Source of the DNA: Leptolyngbya ohadii IS1
GTDB taxonomy: Bacteria; Cyanobacteriota; Cyanobacteriia; Elainellales; Elainellaceae
Assembly: GCF_002215035.1 (NCBI RefSeq)
Contig: NZ_NKFP01000006.1
Location: forward strand, 3,377,080-3,441,079
Length of the DNA stretch: 64,000 nucleotides
Reading direction: 5' to 3'
The notes under the pieces are model-generated. The model was not told where the DNA came from, made no database searches, and saw nothing but the letters and a program-made list of their open reading frames with translations. Both the position numbers and the translations under genes were made by a program. Shown in pieces: positions 62,065 to 64,000 of this stretch. Within the stretch, counting starts at the first letter, position 1, and each line of letters begins with the position of its first letter.

Positions 62065-64000
62065 CTACGTTGGCAGCTGCCAGATCCTGACCGTCTTATC
62101 CGAACTGCCGCTCACCAGCAATTTGCCATCGACGCTAACCGCCAGCGAATTTACCGCATCCGCATGATCCGCCCAGGTTAAAAGCACTCGACCACTTGCC
62201 AGATCCCAGATCCGGATCGTCGTATCGCTACTGCCGCTTATCAACAGCCGATCGTTGGGCGTCAGGGCAATAGCATTCACATCCCGCGTATGTTCCGAAA
62301 GGGTTCGCAGCAGTTCCCCGGTCTGGTAATTCCAGATCCGAATCGATTTATCCTTGCTGCCCGTCACCAGAGTTTTGCCATCCCCACAGAAGGCAATCGC
62401 GTTAATCGAGTTGAGATGCCCCGACAGCACTTGTAGCGGACTGCCTGTTGCCAGATTCCACAGCCGCACCTTGTTGTCTAACCCGCCACCTGCCAGCAGC
62501 TTACCGTCCGGACTAATCGCCAAAGTCCGAATCATACTGGCAGCATCGCTGAGGCTCCGCATCATGGCACCCGTCGTCAGGCTCCAGATCCGGATCGTCC
62601 GATCTTCGCCACCGCTGACAAACAGCTTGCTATCGGGACTGACCGCCACCGCATTCACATCGCGACTATGCCCTGTCAGTGTCCCCAGTAATGCTCCCGA
62701 ATTGACGTTCCAGATCTTCAGCGTGTAATCATCGCTGCCGCTAATCAGGGTTTTGCCATCTGGACTGATGGCGATCGTATTTACGCCTCGGCTATGTCCC
62801 TTCAAAATAGAAACCGCTTCTCCCGTTGTGGCATTCCATAGGCGTACCGTATCATCCAGGCTGCTGCTGGCGATCGTCTGGGCATTCGGGCTAATTGCAA
62901 CGCATGTTACCCAGGAAGCGTGTCCGGTGAGAATATGCAGCGCACGGGACGATCGATTAGCTGCCCGTCCAGAAACGATGCCCGGCGAACTGGGAACAGG
63001 GGGCGCACTGGGGCGAGGCGGTTGGGAAACAGGCGGTCTGGAAGCCGGAGGACGAGAAACGGGCGTTTTAGGAGGCTGGGAGGCAGGCGGTTTGGAGGGC
63101 GGAGCCACCGCAGGCGGAATGCTGGCTCTCCGGGGAGGGGAAGACTGCCCTGCGCCAGGAGACTGAATCGCACGCGGCACACTGGGCAGGAAGGAATCAG
63201 CATTCAGGTCGCGCATCACCTCATCGGCAGACTGATAGCGTTCGCTAACCAGATCCTTCAGCAGATAGTTGAGAATGTGCGCTAGCTGATCGCTGACCAG
63301 TTTCTTTTTCTCGTCGCGCAAATATTCTCGCCAGATCCAGCAGCCGTTTAGCGGGTCGTACAGATTATCCGGTCGGGTGCCCGTGAGTAGATGCAGGCAG
63401 GTCGCCCCCAGGCTGTAGAGATCGCTAGCGGGATATGCCTTGCCACCGCGAAACTGCTCCATCGGTGCGTATCCTTCTGTACCAATCCGGGTGCCTGGCT
63501 CTGCGGCAGACTCTTCGTTCACCTGCTTGGCAACGCCAAAATCAATCAGCACGAGGCGATCGTCCGACTGGCGGCGCAGAATATTGGCAGGCGTAATGTC
63601 CCGGTGAATCACCTGCTGACGATGGATAAAGCGCAGCACGGGCAGCACATCAGACAACACATCGCGAATTTGCCGCTCGGAAAAGGTGCCGTTTTGCTTC
63701 ATTTCCTGGAGCAGGCTTTGACCCTCCACAAACTGCTGCACCAGATACAAATAGCGCTCCTGCTCAAAATACGCCAGCAGCCTGGGAATCTGCGAATGTT
63801 CGCCTAGTTCATCCAGCCGCACTGCTTCCTGATAGAAAAGCTGAACTGCCTTCTCCAGGGACTTGGTGCCCTGCACCTGGGGAGAAAACTGCTTAATCAC
63901 ACATTTGCTGTTCAGCCGATCTTCGTCCACTGCCAGGTAGGTCTTTCCAAAGCCACCCTGTCCCAGCGGCTCCACTGCCCGATACCGATCGCGCAAGCGA
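62065..64000 (-). CDS. Ser/Thr protein kinase with WD40 repeats, 5' end beyond the window
   Basis: At least 644 aa. The kinase domain has GQGGFGKTYLAVD (glycine loop), VIKQF (Lys), VIHRDITPANILR and LIDFGVAK. A Pro/Ser-rich linker (about 270-340) is followed by seven WD40 repeats with xWxxATG / IRIWxxxxG signatures forming one propeller. The open frame runs off the window edge upstream of the glycine loop, so the true start is not included. Common cyanobacterial signalling protein with an unknown target. Confidence 0.9.
   Translation of the reverse strand, partial: RLRDRYRAVEPLGQGGFGKTYLAVDEDRLNSKCVIKQFSPQVQGTKSLEKAVQLFYQEAVRLDELGEHSQIPRLLAYFEQERYLYLVQQFVEGQSLLQEMKQNGTFSERQIRDVLSDVLPVLRFIHRQQVIHRDITPANILRRQSDDRLVLIDFGVAKQVNEESAAEPGTRIGTEGYAPMEQFRGGKAYPASDLYSLGATCLHLLTGTRPDNLYDPLNGCWIWREYLRDEKKKLVSDQLAHILNYLLKDLVSERYQSADEVMRDLNADSFLPSVPRAIQSPGAGQSSPPRRASIPPAVAPPSKPPASQPPKTPVSRPPASRPPVSQPPRPSAPPVPSSPGIVSGRAANRSSRALHILTGHASWVTCVAISPNAQTIASSSLDDTVRLWNATTGEAVSILKGHSRGVNTIAISPDGKTLISGSDDYTLKIWNVNSGALLGTLTGHSRDVNAVAVSPDSKLFVSGGEDRTIRIWSLTTGAMMRSLSDAASMIRTLAISPDGKLLAGGGLDNKVRLWNLATGSPLQVLSGHLNSINAIAFCGDGKTLVTGSKDKSIRIWNYQTGELLRTLSEHTRDVNAIALTPNDRLLISGSSDTTIRIWDLASGRVLLTWADHADAVNSLAVSVDGKLLVSGSSDKTVRIWQLPT

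Overview
The window is cyanobacterial DNA. It has many copies of the HIP1-type octamer GCGATCGC, several cyanobacteria-typical protein families (DUF6745-like, DUF2779, WD40-fused Ser/Thr kinase, PP2C/vWA/kinase triad) and a tRNA-Ala gene with cyanobacterial features. Nearly all of it (about 63 to 59804) is one very large type V-K CRISPR-associated transposon (CAST). At its left are TGTACA end, TnsB-site repeats and tnsB-tnsC-tniQ (288-3899). At its right are cas12k (56342-58744), a tracrRNA region, a short CRISPR array (59224-59475), a detached homing guide (59480-59516) and the right end (59644-59804). The homing guide has a 17-nt exact match to tRNA-Ala(CGC) (59813-59885) with a GTA PAM, and the right end lies exactly 60 bp from that PAM. 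Chromosomal DNA resumes there, with an HTH protein and a Ser/Thr kinase-WD40 protein cut by the window edge.

The roughly 52 kb of cargo is a patchwork. 4.0-9.2 kb: cytochrome P450, nitroreductase, decayed sequence with tnsB-like scraps, and a membrane-anchored helical protein. 9.4-28.8 kb: an NB-ARC/TPR STAND protein, a phosphodiester glycosidase-like protein, then a DNA phosphorothioation island (SspA-like cysteine desulfurase, HNH nuclease, HTH regulator with operators, two DUF4007 proteins, SspD-like PP-loop enzyme, SspC-like ATPase, phosphorothioation-associated methyltransferase-like protein), a dynamin-like GTPase and a two-component system. 29-37.5 kb: secreted proteins, decayed helicase and DUF2779 genes, an M15-like peptidase, and an EACC1-caspase conflict module followed by a membrane protein and an L,D-transpeptidase. 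37.6-41.6 kb: a TerY-P type triad (kinase-MORN, PP2C, vWA).

41.6-54.8 kb looks like plasmid or integrative-element material: unfamiliar cyanobacterial genes, TatD, a recent IS5-family insertion, and what I read as an integron remnant. The integron remnant comprises a broken integrase, an attI-side junction, one cassette-like gene, and an attC site split by a group IIC intron. An Xre regulator and a tyrosine recombinase follow.

The element therefore looks like an RNA-guided defence island with nested mobile elements. Its most unusual points are a TnsC that has lost the recognisable AAA+ catalytic motifs, a Cas12k longer than the characterised one, absence of a target-site duplication, and an integron/intron nest inside the cargo.
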